Origin: Alphaproteobacteria bacterium
GTDB taxonomy: Bacteria > Pseudomonadota > Alphaproteobacteria > DSM-16000 > Inquilinaceae
Direction: 5' to 3'
NCBI GenBank assembly: GCA_028281925.1
Contig: JANQIX010000009.1
Span: forward strand, 1 to 64,000
DNA length: 64,000 nt
The notes under the pieces were generated by a model. That model was not told the origin of the DNA, did no database searches, and was given only the letters and a program-made list of their open reading frames with translations. Within the stretch, counting starts at the first letter, position 1, and each line of letters opens with the position of its first letter. The translations under genes and the position numbers were made by a program. Below, piece after piece: positions 52,795 to 61,491 of this stretch.

Positions 52795-53547
52795 TCAGCG
52801 CCGAAGGGCTCGCTTCCCATTGGAGATCGCGTCAACTAGATCAAATCGATGATTCTTGGAGCTGCGATCTGACTCATCGTCGTTGGTTGGGTCGTCGATA
52901 CTCGCTTTGGCAGTCTCCTTGACGGCCATCCAGCGATCGGGGCTGACAACCGATCCTGCCAATCGCGGCAATGGCATGCTGTCGTCGGTGTCGTGCACCA
53001 ATCGCAGCGCGACGATCCCCTCGTAGCCTGGGTCTGATCTGAGCGGCAGCCAGAACCTACCCAAGGGGTCCCAGATGCGGCACTGATGATCGCCTTCGAT
53101 CACCGCCGTTCCTTCGTGGTACGCGTAGATGCCGGTGCACCAATGGGGACGAAGACGACTGTTGCGCCAAAGCCCGGACCATCCCCGGGTGCTTTCGGGA
53201 TTGAACTTGAGAACGAGTTGGACTGGCATGACGTGGGCGCCGCGCGCCCGGTAGACGGCGGTCGACAACGCGGCCATGAGACCGCAATCGGTGTAGGGCA
53301 GATGCGGTATCTCACTCCAACGGACCGGCCAAGGATGGGGTCCCCATTTGAAGGTCTCATAGAGCCAGACAGGGGGTACATGCTTTCCTGCACGTCGGCG
53401 GAAGGCTTGGTCGAGCGCGCGGATCCACACCGCGGCGGCCCGGTCGGCGGCACTGACCGCCGGCTCGATGGCAGAATGGCCGCGATGCCGGAGCGGGAAG
53501 CCCACCTGGGCTTCAAGCCGCGCAGTATCGGCCTCTACCAAACTCAT
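52795..53547 (-). CDS. Unrecognised protein with a papain/transglutaminase-like Cys-His-Asp pattern
   Basis: This 250-residue protein is the last gene of the cluster; its ATG lies 35 bases inside the end of the decarboxylase gene. I recognise no family. Residues line up like a cysteine-protease or transglutaminase fold: Cys88 at the head of a helix (PYTDCGLMAALSTAVYRARG), His135 in RPHWCTGIYAYHEG and Asp160 in CRIWDPLGRFW. A long N-terminal segment precedes them and a charged, Ser/Asp-rich tail follows. If real, the triad could serve amide-bond formation, acyl transfer or hydrolysis on the product of the neighbouring adenylation and ATP-grasp enzymes. This is inference from spacing only. Confidence 0.6.
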   Translation of the reverse strand: MSLVEADTARLEAQVGFPLRHRGHSAIEPAVSAADRAAAVWIRALDQAFRRRAGKHVPPVWLYETFKWGPHPWPVRWSEIPHLPYTDCGLMAALSTAVYRARGAHVMPVQLVLKFNPESTRGWSGLWRNSRLRPHWCTGIYAYHEGTAVIEGDHQCRIWDPLGRFWLPLRSDPGYEGIVALRLVHDTDDSMPLPRLAGSVVSPDRWMAVKETAKASIDDPTNDDESDRSSKNHRFDLVDAISNGKRALRR

Positions 53548-55786
53548 AGGTCATGCTCCTGTCATAGCTGCCTGCATCAAGGATCAGCAATTGGTCACCG
53601 GCTTTGATGCCGGTGAAATCAAGCCTTTGCGCCAGGATGTCCGCCTCCATGCACGTACGGCCGAGAAGACGGTCGCATCCCTGTGCCGGCACCCGTGCCC
53701 ATTCAGCGCGGCCGGCAGCGATGGCCAGCGCACAAACTCGATGGGGAAAGTGCGCAGCCTCCGGAAGCTCGGCGATCGACGCATCAGCGATCACGTCTCT
53801 GGCCCAGCCTTCGGGACTTCGCGCCGCGCGCCGGACCTCCAGGACAGTGCATTGAATCATGCCCGCATCCTGGACGAGTGCCCGGCCCGGCTCCAGCACG
53901 ATCCTTCGGAGGTGCGGCAGCATCTGCTCACACCGCGGTCGGAACGTGTCGACCACCCAGTCAAGCTCGTCGGGAAAATCGGCCGGATAGAACCCGCCGC
54001 CAAGATCCAGCGTGGTGACGACTCCGGAGCCCTCGTCCTCGAGATCGACGGCGAGTTGCGCAAGTTCTTCGACCATCGCCCTCCAGGCATCCCTGCCGAT
54101 CAGACCATGGGCCATATGGACCTGCAGCCCAATTGCCCGCCCTGCGTCAAGTGACCTCAAAAGGTCGATCAACTCGGCCACGGCCCAGGGATGCTCCACC
54201 GGAATGCCGAACCGCGAGCCCATGCCGGGCGGCCGAATGCGTAGCCCTACCTCGCATGTCCGGTCCTTTAGGCGGGGCATAGTCGACGCCAGTTCTTCCA
54301 GCGAGTCCGCATAGACTGCCCCGCCTGCATCGAGCACCCGATCGCATGCTGCGGGCCGCTTGAAGGGGCCATTGAAGACGATATCGCGCAGAGGGATCCC
54401 CGCACCGGTCGCCGCCGCCAGTTCCTCTTCGCTGATGACGTCCACTCCGACGCCGAGGCGCGCACAGATTTCCAGCACGCTTGGATCGGGGTTCGTCTTC
54501 AGGCTGTAGACCAGGGCGACCGAAGATCGGCTGTACGTGCCGGATCGGGCAGCCTCAAGAGCGCTGGTGATCCGCGCCTCGACCTGCCGGGCGGAAAAGT
54601 GCCACCGGGGCGTTGGCATGACCGGCTCGGCCACGGGCAGAGGCGGCAGAGGCCGACCGCGCGGCGCGCCGGCCAGCCCGGATGATCTGCGGGTCGCTGT
54701 CGGCAACCCAACGGTTCCCTTCAGGTGAACCGCGATCTCGTGGATGCTGAATGCCGTCTTGGCCGCATCGAGAGGCTCGTCCGGATTGAGAACAAGGGGC
54801 GGCAGCAGGGGGTAACCCGCGCGGACGGGGACCTCTTGCTGAACGCGGGCAAAACCGTCGGCAGCCGGCATCTCCCGCATCTGTCGTCCAGTTGCAGCCG
54901 CGAGCAACCGGGCAGGCAGGTTGTGCCCCAGTAACGCCGCACCGGCGATCCAGCCGGGAAACCGGGCATTGACCTCGACCAGCCAGAGGCCGTCATCGGC
55001 ATCGCGGATCACCTCGATCTCGCCCCCGCCGGTCCAGCGGTGACGTGCGGCAAACGCCTCCAGGGCCGCCCAATCGGCCGGGCTGACGGGGCGCATCGTG
55101 CCGGCTATCGTCTTTCCCGCAGCCGTCGTGTCGTTCTTAGCAATCCAGATGGCATCGAGAATCTCGCCTCGCCAAGCGGCAAAGGCGATCGCTTCCGCCG
55201 TGCCGCGCACATGCTGCTGCAGGTGTACGCCGTCGAACGGCCAGTACTTCTCAAGCTGGCGGCGCGCACCCGGAAGCGCCTCCCAGCTCCTCACCCGCAG
55301 CGCGTCATGGAACGGCCCCTTGAACCACGCGTCCATGCCATTGCGTCGCAGAAAGCCATGCACTGCATCGGGGCCGTCACTGAGCAGGACCGCATCGGGC
55401 CGCCGCAGCCCGCCCAGGTCCGGTGCGGCGCCCCACGGCTTCGCGATTTCCCAGAACACCTCGGCCGGCGGACTGAGGATCGCCGGATGTTCCGGAAAAT
55501 GTGTCGCCAGCCAATAGGCCTCGAGATCGATCGTGGGGATCACGAAAGCGCCATCGGCCAGCCGGTCTGCGATGTCGGCCCTCAAGCTGTCGGTATCGAA
55601 CTCCCCCCATGGCCTATGGATGACCACATCGTCGAACACGTCCGCGTGCAGCCCCGCCGCCCGGACCGAGTAATCCACCCCGATGACGGAGATCGGACTG
55701 AATGCTCGCCGAAGACAGTGCGCGACCCCAACCCCGCCCGCAGGATCATCCCCTTGAGCCAAGCCGGAGACAATAACGATGGTCAT
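53513..55786 (-). CDS. Fusion: ATP-grasp ligase + group IV PLP-dependent amino-acid decarboxylase
   Basis: This is a 757-residue two-part enzyme. Residues 1-335 form an ATP-grasp-like domain: a Rossmann-like start (MTIVIVSGLAQGDDPAGGVG), a KGPFHDALR strand, HLQQHVRGTAEAIAF and the metal-binding Glu271-x-Asn273 in WLVEVNARFPGWIAG. A Pro-rich linker (380-395) leads to a DAP/ornithine-decarboxylase-type domain. That domain has the PLP lysine K430 in VYSLKTNPDPSVLE, the GGGF-type phosphate loop in TLDLGGGFYPADFP, EPGRALVQDAG, and the partner-site Cys712 in RTCMEADIL with LDAGSYDRSMTYEFG. The ATG overlaps the upstream stop (ATGA). It probably decarboxylates an amino acid and ligates it to another acid. 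The fusion order is unusual. Confidence 0.88.
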   Translation of the reverse strand: MTIVIVSGLAQGDDPAGGVGVAHCLRRAFSPISVIGVDYSVRAAGLHADVFDDVVIHRPWGEFDTDSLRADIADRLADGAFVIPTIDLEAYWLATHFPEHPAILSPPAEVFWEIAKPWGAAPDLGGLRRPDAVLLSDGPDAVHGFLRRNGMDAWFKGPFHDALRVRSWEALPGARRQLEKYWPFDGVHLQQHVRGTAEAIAFAAWRGEILDAIWIAKNDTTAAGKTIAGTMRPVSPADWAALEAFAARHRWTGGGEIEVIRDADDGLWLVEVNARFPGWIAGAALLGHNLPARLLAAATGRQMREMPAADGFARVQQEVPVRAGYPLLPPLVLNPDEPLDAAKTAFSIHEIAVHLKGTVGLPTATRRSSGLAGAPRGRPLPPLPVAEPVMPTPRWHFSARQVEARITSALEAARSGTYSRSSVALVYSLKTNPDPSVLEICARLGVGVDVISEEELAAATGAGIPLRDIVFNGPFKRPAACDRVLDAGGAVYADSLEELASTMPRLKDRTCEVGLRIRPPGMGSRFGIPVEHPWAVAELIDLLRSLDAGRAIGLQVHMAHGLIGRDAWRAMVEELAQLAVDLEDEGSGVVTTLDLGGGFYPADFPDELDWVVDTFRPRCEQMLPHLRRIVLEPGRALVQDAGMIQCTVLEVRRAARSPEGWARDVIADASIAELPEAAHFPHRVCALAIAAGRAEWARVPAQGCDRLLGRTCMEADILAQRLDFTGIKAGDQLLILDAGSYDRSMTYEFGRGRYCAA

Positions 55787-57510
55787 GCTGCCGAACCGCG
55801 CTGCGCCTGCAGTTTGACCACCTGAGATGCTACACCATCAGCCACCGACCTTGCGTAATGTTCCTCCCCAAGGTAACTCCAATTCACGTGAAACACATCG
55901 CTTGGGCACATTGGTAAGTTCTCAGCATAGACTATTCGATTGCCATTCCTCCTTGGGGTTTCCTCCGGTGGCGCCATTGTGTATGGGATAATCGGAAATT
56001 CATTACGGAAATCGACACCCCTTGTGGCCCGAAACTCTGCACGACGGAGTACTGCAACATTTGATACAGGGAAAGACCATGAATCATTGAGGTACAATAC
56101 TTGATCTGCATCCGATCTTGATGTGACTCGACGAGGATGAACATAACTCCAGGCGTACAGAACTCGCACTTCTGCCCACCGATAGGAGTCTAGGCCGTCG
56201 ACGTAATCGGCAAAATCGTCAAGATCTGATTTAATCGGCACATAACATCCTAGCGCCCTGTAATCAATTCCATCAATCAAAGAAATAGTTCGAGTAGAAG
56301 CAAACTTCAAAAACAGCGCCCGCACTTCTTCGTTGAGTTTACCTTCACGATCGAATAGAGAAACAAAACGAATCCTATGGACTTCTCGCTTTCTCGAAAT
56401 CGTCAATGATGGGTAGACAACAAAAACCGAAAATACTGTTGGCCCATACTTACTCTGCTCCTGTCCTTCTCGTCCCAAATGGTCATCCCTCACTCTGAAG
56501 TCGCCTAAATGGTCAATGCGACCAAAGTCTGTGCGGAACTGTGGATCTGTTAAAACTTCATTTAAAAGCTCATCGGGACAAGGCCCCATCCATTCTAGCC
56601 TTCGTAACTCAGAAAGAAGTAATTGGTTGTCATGATCATTATCTTGGTATCCGAGTTCGTTTCTCCAAAGATTGTATAACTGAGATGAAACGGGATAGAT
56701 AGGCGTGCAAGAGCCAAAAGCGTCTTTATTGCGGGCATAAGCATCAAAGGGAATTATTATAAATGGTGAAATTAGGTTATCGATAATGTTTTTCAGAGAA
56801 AAGCGATCTGCATACGGCGCAGTGAGATTGATTCCTCCACCATCTTGCACAAGATCGGCTTCTAAGCCCTTGGGAAATTCAAAAGAAAAACCATGCCACT
56901 GAAAATAGTCAATTGAAAGAAATTCTGTGATTTTTGAAATAGCTTGGGCGTTTCCGATATTGGCATGGTTCTTGTCTAGATTGCCGCCTACTTCTACCAT
57001 ATAGTTCAAACCTGAAAGTGTTGGGATTTGACCCCATTGGTGCATCCTGAACATCTCACGCATCTTCTTAACAATTTCTATCCATGAACTTGTCTGAATC
57101 CATTTGGCAGCTGGCGCCACGACACTAAGCTGCCCCTCAGGCTTTTCGGTCGTGCTGATTGATACTTCTATATACTTCTTAATTTCTTCAATCGATGATT
57201 TTGTCTTTCCCAAATCAGAGATTAGCTCTCTAATATTCTGTTCACTGTTTTTGTGAACTTGCCTGAACACTATGTATAGACTTGCAAAAATCACCAGCGC
57301 TGTCAATGTATCGATCCACTGGCTATAGTTCTGCCTTTCAATTTCCGTGATATCTCTGTCGCCGAAGATATGTTCGTACAACCGAAGTACCATATCTTGA
57401 CCAAAACTCGAAATACAAACCGAAATAATAATAACTATGATTCCCCAGAACTGCAAATCTCTATCTCGGAGGAATCTGAGCCCCCGAAGTATCTGCCTTA
57501 CAAGAAACAT
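55783..57510 (-). CDS. Unrecognised membrane-anchored protein of the cluster (low GC)
   Basis: This 575-residue protein has two N-terminal hydrophobic helices (about 22-36 and 67-83). A short charged, coiled-coil-like stretch follows (SEQNIRELISDLGKTKSSIE, about 89-108), and then a large soluble part. I recognise no domain. Noticeable segments are WGQIPTLSGLNYMVEVGGNL, FQWHGFSFEFPKGLEADLVQ and NGNRIVYAENLPMCPSDVFH. Base and codon use are clearly more AT-rich than every neighbour (many AAA, ATT, GAA codons), which signals a different origin. The ribosome site is GAGG, seven bases before ATG 57510. The gene is sandwiched (4-base gap and ATGA overlap) between the adenylating enzyme and the fusion enzyme, so it belongs to the same transcript. 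Confidence 0.8.
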   Translation of the reverse strand: MFLVRQILRGLRFLRDRDLQFWGIIVIIISVCISSFGQDMVLRLYEHIFGDRDITEIERQNYSQWIDTLTALVIFASLYIVFRQVHKNSEQNIRELISDLGKTKSSIEEIKKYIEVSISTTEKPEGQLSVVAPAAKWIQTSSWIEIVKKMREMFRMHQWGQIPTLSGLNYMVEVGGNLDKNHANIGNAQAISKITEFLSIDYFQWHGFSFEFPKGLEADLVQDGGGINLTAPYADRFSLKNIIDNLISPFIIIPFDAYARNKDAFGSCTPIYPVSSQLYNLWRNELGYQDNDHDNQLLLSELRRLEWMGPCPDELLNEVLTDPQFRTDFGRIDHLGDFRVRDDHLGREGQEQSKYGPTVFSVFVVYPSLTISRKREVHRIRFVSLFDREGKLNEEVRALFLKFASTRTISLIDGIDYRALGCYVPIKSDLDDFADYVDGLDSYRWAEVRVLYAWSYVHPRRVTSRSDADQVLYLNDSWSFPVSNVAVLRRAEFRATRGVDFRNEFPIIPYTMAPPEETPRRNGNRIVYAENLPMCPSDVFHVNWSYLGEEHYARSVADGVASQVVKLQAQRGSAA

Positions 57511-57514
57511 GCCG

Positions 57515-59107
57515 CTACCTCACTTTTCTTGGCATCTTCGGCGCGCCGATCACGCGGATATCTAATGCATCTCTCGGCATAAACAAACACGATTGGAGAT
57601 CAATAAATACATCGTGTTCGATATAGCCGCTCACATAGCAGATCAGCCGGCCGTCTATCCCCAATTCGACCTTTGCCCAGAGGACTCCATCCAATGATTC
57701 GAACGCCGTCTCAATCTCCTCAGGTTCGATCCGATATCCTTGCCAATTCAATCTACGGTCAATACGGCCGACCAGACGCCATCCGAAGAGACGCTCTCCA
57801 TTGTCTGAGCGTACCTGGCGGAAAGCATCGCCTGTGTCGAAGTAGCCCGCTGCATCCGTCGGCAGCGATAATCCTGTGTCGCGGCGGCCTTCGCAGATAT
57901 AGCCGGAGAAAACACCGTGTCCCTTGACCTGGAGCGAACGGCCAGCGTGCCCCATAATGGGCACGACATGGGCATTGGCAGCGCTCACAGCTTCCAAGGT
58001 TGATGCTCTTCCCGCCTCCGACACGGGCGAGAACCGCAGGTCGACCCTCGCAGCATCGGGCATCGCGAACACCGTCGCCGTCTCCGGGCGCTCCGGGTCC
58101 ACTCTGCCGGTCAGGATATATGGCACCTCCGCCACGCCGTAGCAGTTGTGGATCTCCACCTCGGCCGGCACGTTTCGGCGGATCAGTCGCAGGACATGGC
58201 CGGAGATGCGGTCGCCAGTGAGGATCAGCTGGCGAAGGCGCGGCATCGGCGTGCCCGCCGGCAGGCTCTCCAGGGCGAACTGCAGGGCCGCGGGTACCGA
58301 CATCAGGCTGGTCGCGCGGTGACGGCGCAGACAGCGGGCCCAGGCGCGGCCGTCTTCGTACAGCCGGTCGGCGAGCACGATCGCCGCCCCGCCCGGCGTC
58401 AATGCCGTCAGCACGTCCCAGATGGCGTCGAACATGAAGCCGGATTGGACCGCCACACGGTCGTTGCGCGTAAAGCGATAGTCTTCGATCAGGCGGCGAA
58501 TGACGTCGGCATATCCCGCGTGCGACATCGCCAGGATCTTCGGCACGCCCGTCGTGCCAGAGGTGAAGGTATAGAATGCGATCTCCGCGCCGCGCCCGAT
58601 CCGAGCCGCACAGTCTTCGATCTCGCCCGGATCCGGGGATGACTCCGGCCCGTCGCCTTCTCCTGAGAACAGGTCGTCCGCGCGCAGGAACGCGATCCCC
58701 GCAGGCAGGTCTTCCGTCCAGGCGGGCGTGTCCGGCCCCCATGAGAGCACAGCCCGCGGTTCAAGCCGCCTGAGGGCCGAGGTCAACGCCGCTGCCGGGT
58801 ACGACGCATCGATCAGACAGTATCGCCCGCCCGCCAACAGGGCCCCGAACGCGGCCGCCACGCTGCGCCGGCTGCGGTCGGCAACCACCAGGAAAGTCCG
58901 CGACTGCGCGGGGCCCATGGCTGACAGCGCGCGCGCAACACGCATCGACGTAGCGAAGAGTTCAGCGTATGACCACGCTCCAAGGTCGTCGACAAGCGCC
59001 TCGTCATTCGGCTGGTCCGCAATGCGGCCCAACACCCCGTCGAGGAGGGACGCACTGCCAAGGTCGCTTCCTGTCCAGGACCGTGGTATCGAGTCAGTCG
59101 GCATCAT
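57515..59107 (-). CDS. Stand-alone AMP-forming acyl/aminoacyl-adenylating enzyme (NRPS A-domain-like)
   Basis: This 530-residue ANL-superfamily enzyme has the phosphate loop FYTFTSGTTGVPKILAMSH (about 178-196), A5-like NCYGVAEVPY, A7-like YFDTGDAFR and A8-like GRIDRRLNWQGYRIEPEEIE. It ends APKMPRKVR, with the A10 catalytic lysine almost at the terminus. It activates a carboxylic or amino acid as an adenylate. No carrier domain is fused, and no carrier-protein gene is present in the cluster. ATG 59107 overlaps the start codon of the divergent desaturase-like gene, so its promoter must lie inside that gene or the start is slightly further in. Pairs of such ligases with PLP decarboxylases also occur in exosortase-A-linked loci. 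Confidence 0.87.
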   Translation of the reverse strand: MMPTDSIPRSWTGSDLGSASLLDGVLGRIADQPNDEALVDDLGAWSYAELFATSMRVARALSAMGPAQSRTFLVVADRSRRSVAAAFGALLAGGRYCLIDASYPAAALTSALRRLEPRAVLSWGPDTPAWTEDLPAGIAFLRADDLFSGEGDGPESSPDPGEIEDCAARIGRGAEIAFYTFTSGTTGVPKILAMSHAGYADVIRRLIEDYRFTRNDRVAVQSGFMFDAIWDVLTALTPGGAAIVLADRLYEDGRAWARCLRRHRATSLMSVPAALQFALESLPAGTPMPRLRQLILTGDRISGHVLRLIRRNVPAEVEIHNCYGVAEVPYILTGRVDPERPETATVFAMPDAARVDLRFSPVSEAGRASTLEAVSAANAHVVPIMGHAGRSLQVKGHGVFSGYICEGRRDTGLSLPTDAAGYFDTGDAFRQVRSDNGERLFGWRLVGRIDRRLNWQGYRIEPEEIETAFESLDGVLWAKVELGIDGRLICYVSGYIEHDVFIDLQSCLFMPRDALDIRVIGAPKMPRKVR

Positions 59108-60116
59108 GGAATTCGCGCCAGAAGCGAAGATGCCTCAACAGTGGTGGCCGCCAAGTCTCCATGGAAAGGCAGTCTACAGTTTGACGGACGATTGCCAAGA
59201 CGCAACCGAAGGTCTGCGGAGTACCATTCCCACTTCAGGCATTCCGCGGTCACCGCGACCCCGCCTTGACGCGATCCTGCCTCGGCGCCCCGCTGCCGCC
59301 CGCCTCGCTGTGACTGCCGGCCTAGCCGCCATACCCGTCTGCGCCGGGCTGTGGGTCGGGACGGACACTTGGGCCGGTGTGGCGATCACCGCCGCCGCGT
59401 CGCTCGCGTTAGGGTTCTTGTTGTCCCTGATGCTTCCGATCATGCATGAGGCAACGCACGGGTCGATCGCCCGCGCAAGGGTGACCAATGCCCTGATCGG
59501 ATGGCTCGCCGGCGCGATTCTGCTGATCGACTTTGCGACCTACAGAAGACTCCATCTGGCGCACCACCGGCACACTGGCGAACCGAAGGACCCGGAGGCG
59601 CCGGTCGAGCTGAAATCGACGGCCGGCTACCTGCTCCACCTCACCCCGTACTATTTCCTCATCCCGTTCTGGCGGCTGTCCTGGGCATGGATGTTATCCA
59701 CACCCCGCGGCCTATCGGCTTCGCAGGCGGCGTTGGTGGCCCTGACGGTCGGCATCGCCGGCGCGACGGCGTTGTGGCCGGTCCATGCGCTATGGATCTA
59801 CTGGGCTCCGTTGATGCTGTCGGCTGGGTTCTTGTTCCTAACAACGGTTCATGAGCATGTGCCGCTGCAAGGCGATGCCGTACCCGTGACACGGACGATC
59901 GTATCGAATCCGCTGCTCTCGTTCCTGCTCTGGAACACGAACCTTCACATAGAGCATCATAGGTCCCCCACAGTGCCGTTCGATCAGCTACGGGTCCACG
60001 ACGCGTCTCCGCAGCCTCTGCCTGGAGACGTTGTCTCAGGGTTTGCCGCGTTCCATCGTCGACTCTTGGCCGAACTCCGCAGGTCGCCGAGAGCGGAGCA
60101 GGCAACGGCGCCGTGA
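59106..60116 (+). CDS. Membrane fatty-acid-desaturase-type di-iron enzyme
   Basis: This protein of about 336 residues has four to six hydrophobic segments and the three histidine boxes of membrane di-iron desaturases/hydroxylases: PIMHEATHGS (H114, H118), RRLHLAHHRHTG (H150, H153, H154) and NTNLHIEHHRSP near residue 285. The start is uncertain: ATG 59106 or ATG 59130 (MPQQWWPPS), neither with a strong ribosome site. It is divergent from the adenylating enzyme with no intergenic space. It could desaturate or hydroxylate an acyl chain used by the cluster, or a carotenoid-like lipid. Confidence 0.83.
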   Translation: MEFAPEAKMPQQWWPPSLHGKAVYSLTDDCQDATEGLRSTIPTSGIPRSPRPRLDAILPRRPAAARLAVTAGLAAIPVCAGLWVGTDTWAGVAITAAASLALGFLLSLMLPIMHEATHGSIARARVTNALIGWLAGAILLIDFATYRRLHLAHHRHTGEPKDPEAPVELKSTAGYLLHLTPYYFLIPFWRLSWAWMLSTPRGLSASQAALVALTVGIAGATALWPVHALWIYWAPLMLSAGFLFLTTVHEHVPLQGDAVPVTRTIVSNPLLSFLLWNTNLHIEHHRSPTVPFDQLRVHDASPQPLPGDVVSGFAAFHRRLLAELRRSPRAEQATAP

Positions 60117-60125
60117 ATTGACGGA

Positions 60126-60335
60126 CCTGTAGCAGCGCGTGATGCTACCGGTTTTGCTGATTTGCGCTTCATCCCTGACAGCCGCGAACTGAACGTCCTG
60201 TTCGAGGCAACGGTCGACGCGATCGAAGAGGCGATCCTCAACAGCTTGGTCACGGCCACGGACATGACCGGACGTGACGGCAACTTCGTGCCGGCTCTGC
60301 CGCAAGGGGCAGTGCGGGCGCATTTCGAGCGGTAG
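60126..60335 (+). pseudogene. P1-family peptidase (DmpA/BapA-type), C-terminal remnant
   Basis: The frame following the desaturase stop has no start codon but reads PVAARDATGFADLRFIPDSR, then ELNVLFEATVDAIEEAILNS and LVTATDMTGRDGNFVPALPQ before a stop at 60335. EATVDAIEEAILNSL-A-DMTGRDG is the typical end of S58/P1-family aminopeptidases. The N-terminal nine-tenths is missing. The break lies at the desaturase stop codon, so the adjoining cluster probably replaced or truncated this gene. Confidence 0.65.
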
Positions 60336-61491
60336 CGCCTGGCCTGCATCGGCCCCGAGATGGGACAGCAGCCTGTTTACATACGATCCGGCACTCCCAC
60401 GCCGCGCGGTATTCGCAGCCATCGGCTGGTTGTTGCGCCGCAACCACAAAAACAACCGATCTGCGCATTGCCGAGCGGCCAGAAACTAATCTTAGCATAA
60501 GCTCACTTTGATACACCTTTCGAATAAAATTCCTTAAAATTTGGTTAACGGCCAGTCCAGCCTGTGGAAAACTCCGTGGATAAGCGACAGAGACTATGAA
60601 AACTTAGATTCGTAACCATCAAAATACAACAAAAGGACGTCAGATATCAGCAAGAATAACAAAGAGAACTTATAAAACCTTTAGGAAAATGACCACGAAC
60701 ACGGAAAAGACAGCGACAGTCATACAACTGGATGGCGCCTGGCATCGGAGCCTGTTGAAAACCGAAGCCGAGATGCCCCTGTCCGTGGCCGCAAGTCCGA
60801 AGGCCAGCGTGGTTCGACAGCGTCGTCACAGCTATCGATAAGGACGCAAGCGACGACAAATCTCACAGCTCCGGTCGCTCGCCTGATCGGCTTGATGGCG
60901 GACAGTCCGTCGACGGGAGCGAATGGAATTCGCGAAAGCCCGTGCCATGCGTTGCCGACACGCGACGTAGCCAGGTCTCGAGCCGATCCCGTCTGGGATT
61001 TCGAATAGTGACGATCTCTATGGCGCTGTAGAGAACTTGCCGCAAATTCGTTACGTTCGGAAGCGAACTATTTAGTTGGGCAAGAGCTCGAAATTTCTGC
61101 CGCAGAATTGAGCAACATCAATCCTGCGGCCCTAGTGCCGCGCCACCTTTTCTCCTATGCTCGTCCCGGCTTGATTGCGGCGGGTGAAATCAAATCACCC
61201 CGGCCAGACGACCAGTTTTGGCCGGCACTGGAATTGTGGATGCGTTACGCGCGGCCGTCCCAATTCCGCAGTCCGATGCTCGGACACCCGGCGCAAGAGC
61301 TACGAACAAGGCCGCTATAGCAACGGCAAACAAGGGGCTGGAGACCGACGGCGCCGCCTTTCTGCACCAAGAGGGCAGTGTCGCGGCATCTGTGGTGCTG
61401 GGGTCCCGTTACCCAAGGCGGATCAGCCGATCCGACCTGACGGGTTCTCTTGCGCCCGGCTATTCGTGTGGCAATGGGGAGAACGTAACCA
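60336..61491. other. Gene-poor interval before the symporter operon
   Basis: About 1.15 kb without a supportable gene. The first half (60480-60720) is AT-rich and contains TGTGGAAAA (60563) and CGTGGATAA (60575), which look like DnaA boxes but are too few to argue for an origin. The second half is GC-richer and has broken frames without recognisable domains. The last part must hold the promoter and leader of the symporter genes. Confidence 0.5.

Noticed and set aside
52795-60116. Cluster considered as an exosortase-A (PEP-CTERM) locus because of the ligase plus PLP decarboxylase pair
   Set aside because: No exosortase, PEP-CTERM protein, glycosyltransferase or two-component genes are present in the window.
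60563-60583. TGTGGAAAA and CGTGGATAA in AT-rich DNA, considered as a replication origin
   Set aside because: Only two imperfect DnaA-like boxes and no origin-linked genes (parAB, hemE, repABC) nearby.
61108-61320. 70-codon plus-strand open frame upstream of the symporter
   Set aside because: No ribosome site and no recognisable features; treated as leader or intergenic DNA.
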